Below are positions 33,751-33,755 of a stretch of DNA of 33,755 bases, in pieces. Below the pieces are notes generated by a model. The model worked only from the letters and a program-made list of their open reading frames with translations, did no database searches and had not been told where the DNA came from. Origin of the DNA: PGYR01 sp048267165 (lineage in GTDB: Bacteria; Bacteroidota; Ignavibacteria; Kapaibacteriales; UBA2268); assembly GCA_048267165.1 (NCBI GenBank), contig JBLWYD010000035.1:1-33755 (forward strand). The letters run 5' to 3'. Within the stretch, counting starts at the first letter, position 1; every line of letters starts with the position of its first letter. The position numbers and the translations under genes are program-made.

Positions 33751-33755
33751 TGATT
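33750..33755 (+). CDS. Possible start of the next ccm-operon gene (cut by the window edge)
   Basis: The ccmF stop reads TAATGATT, so an ATG overlaps the stop by one base, as for several other coupled genes here. Only two codons (Met-Ile) are visible, so no product can be named. Confidence 0.3.

Noticed and set aside
1..33755. CRISPR array, tRNA, rRNA, complete insertion sequence or prophage
   Set aside because: No regularly spaced repeats, cloverleaf-like or rRNA-like stretches, transposase or phage structural genes were seen. The Xer protein looks chromosomal, with no mobile-element neighbours.

Overview
This is an AT-rich chromosomal window, roughly two-thirds A+T by eye. It most likely comes from the Bacteroidota/FCB group (Bacteroidetes, Ignavibacteria, Kapabacteria and relatives). 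Supporting signs are two type IX secretion (T9SS) C-terminal sorting domains on large secreted proteins, an Asp-box protein of the kind common in that group, a tRNA-guanine transglycosylase that has lost its zinc ligands, a ComEC without the C-terminal metallo-beta-lactamase domain, TAnnTTTG-like -7 promoter elements, and many starts without a clear Shine-Dalgarno. The genus cannot be named from sequence alone. I saw no rRNA, tRNA, CRISPR array or complete insertion sequence.

Left part (1-6822). A secreted Asp-box (BNR) repeat protein runs off the left edge on the minus strand. A NAD(P)-dependent aldehyde dehydrogenase follows on the plus strand, then a 170-base spacer with two inverted repeats, one of them REP-like. 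Next, on the minus strand, is a large IgGFc-binding-domain protein with a T9SS tail. It is preceded by a 65-codon fragment that duplicates the start of its mature region.

Accessory patch (6881-8404). A 5'-truncated Rhs tip ends in an apparent papain-like (permuted NlpC/P60-type) domain. It is followed with no gap by a small membrane-anchored protein. Together they look like an orphan Rhs toxin/immunity pair grafted onto the 3' end of a metabolic operon.

Leucine/acyl-CoA catabolism (8382-16149). A minus-strand operon encodes a methylglutaconyl-CoA hydratase-like protein, a biotin carboxylase and a separate biotin carrier. The carboxyltransferase MccB/LiuB lies on the plus strand beyond an M20 dipeptidase. 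Together these supply 3-methylcrotonyl-CoA carboxylase with a split alpha subunit. A secreted beta-helix protein with a T9SS tail is coupled to mccB.

Core housekeeping (16150-26880). The genes are XerD-type recombinase and a PgpH-type 7TM-HD phosphohydrolase (minus strand), then tgt, yajC, ribBA and greA. A compact stress-type operon follows: ECF sigma factor, putative anti-sigma factor, small helical periplasmic protein, comEC and pgeF. Several intrinsic terminators separate these units.

Right part (26948-33755). A VanZ-family protein and the bifunctional NAD(P)HX repair enzyme are on the minus strand. On the plus strand are a STAS antagonist and an RsbW-like kinase (partner switch without a visible phosphatase), and then a System I cytochrome c maturation operon ccmC-ccmD-ccmE-ccmF. 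This ccm operon has two unusual traits: CcmE carries Cys instead of the haem-binding His, and CcmC has an insertion of about 100 residues in its first periplasmic loop.

No stretch longer than about 200 bases lacks a gene. The best candidate for something undescribed is the orphan Rhs tip plus its abutting membrane protein. The CcmC insertion comes second.
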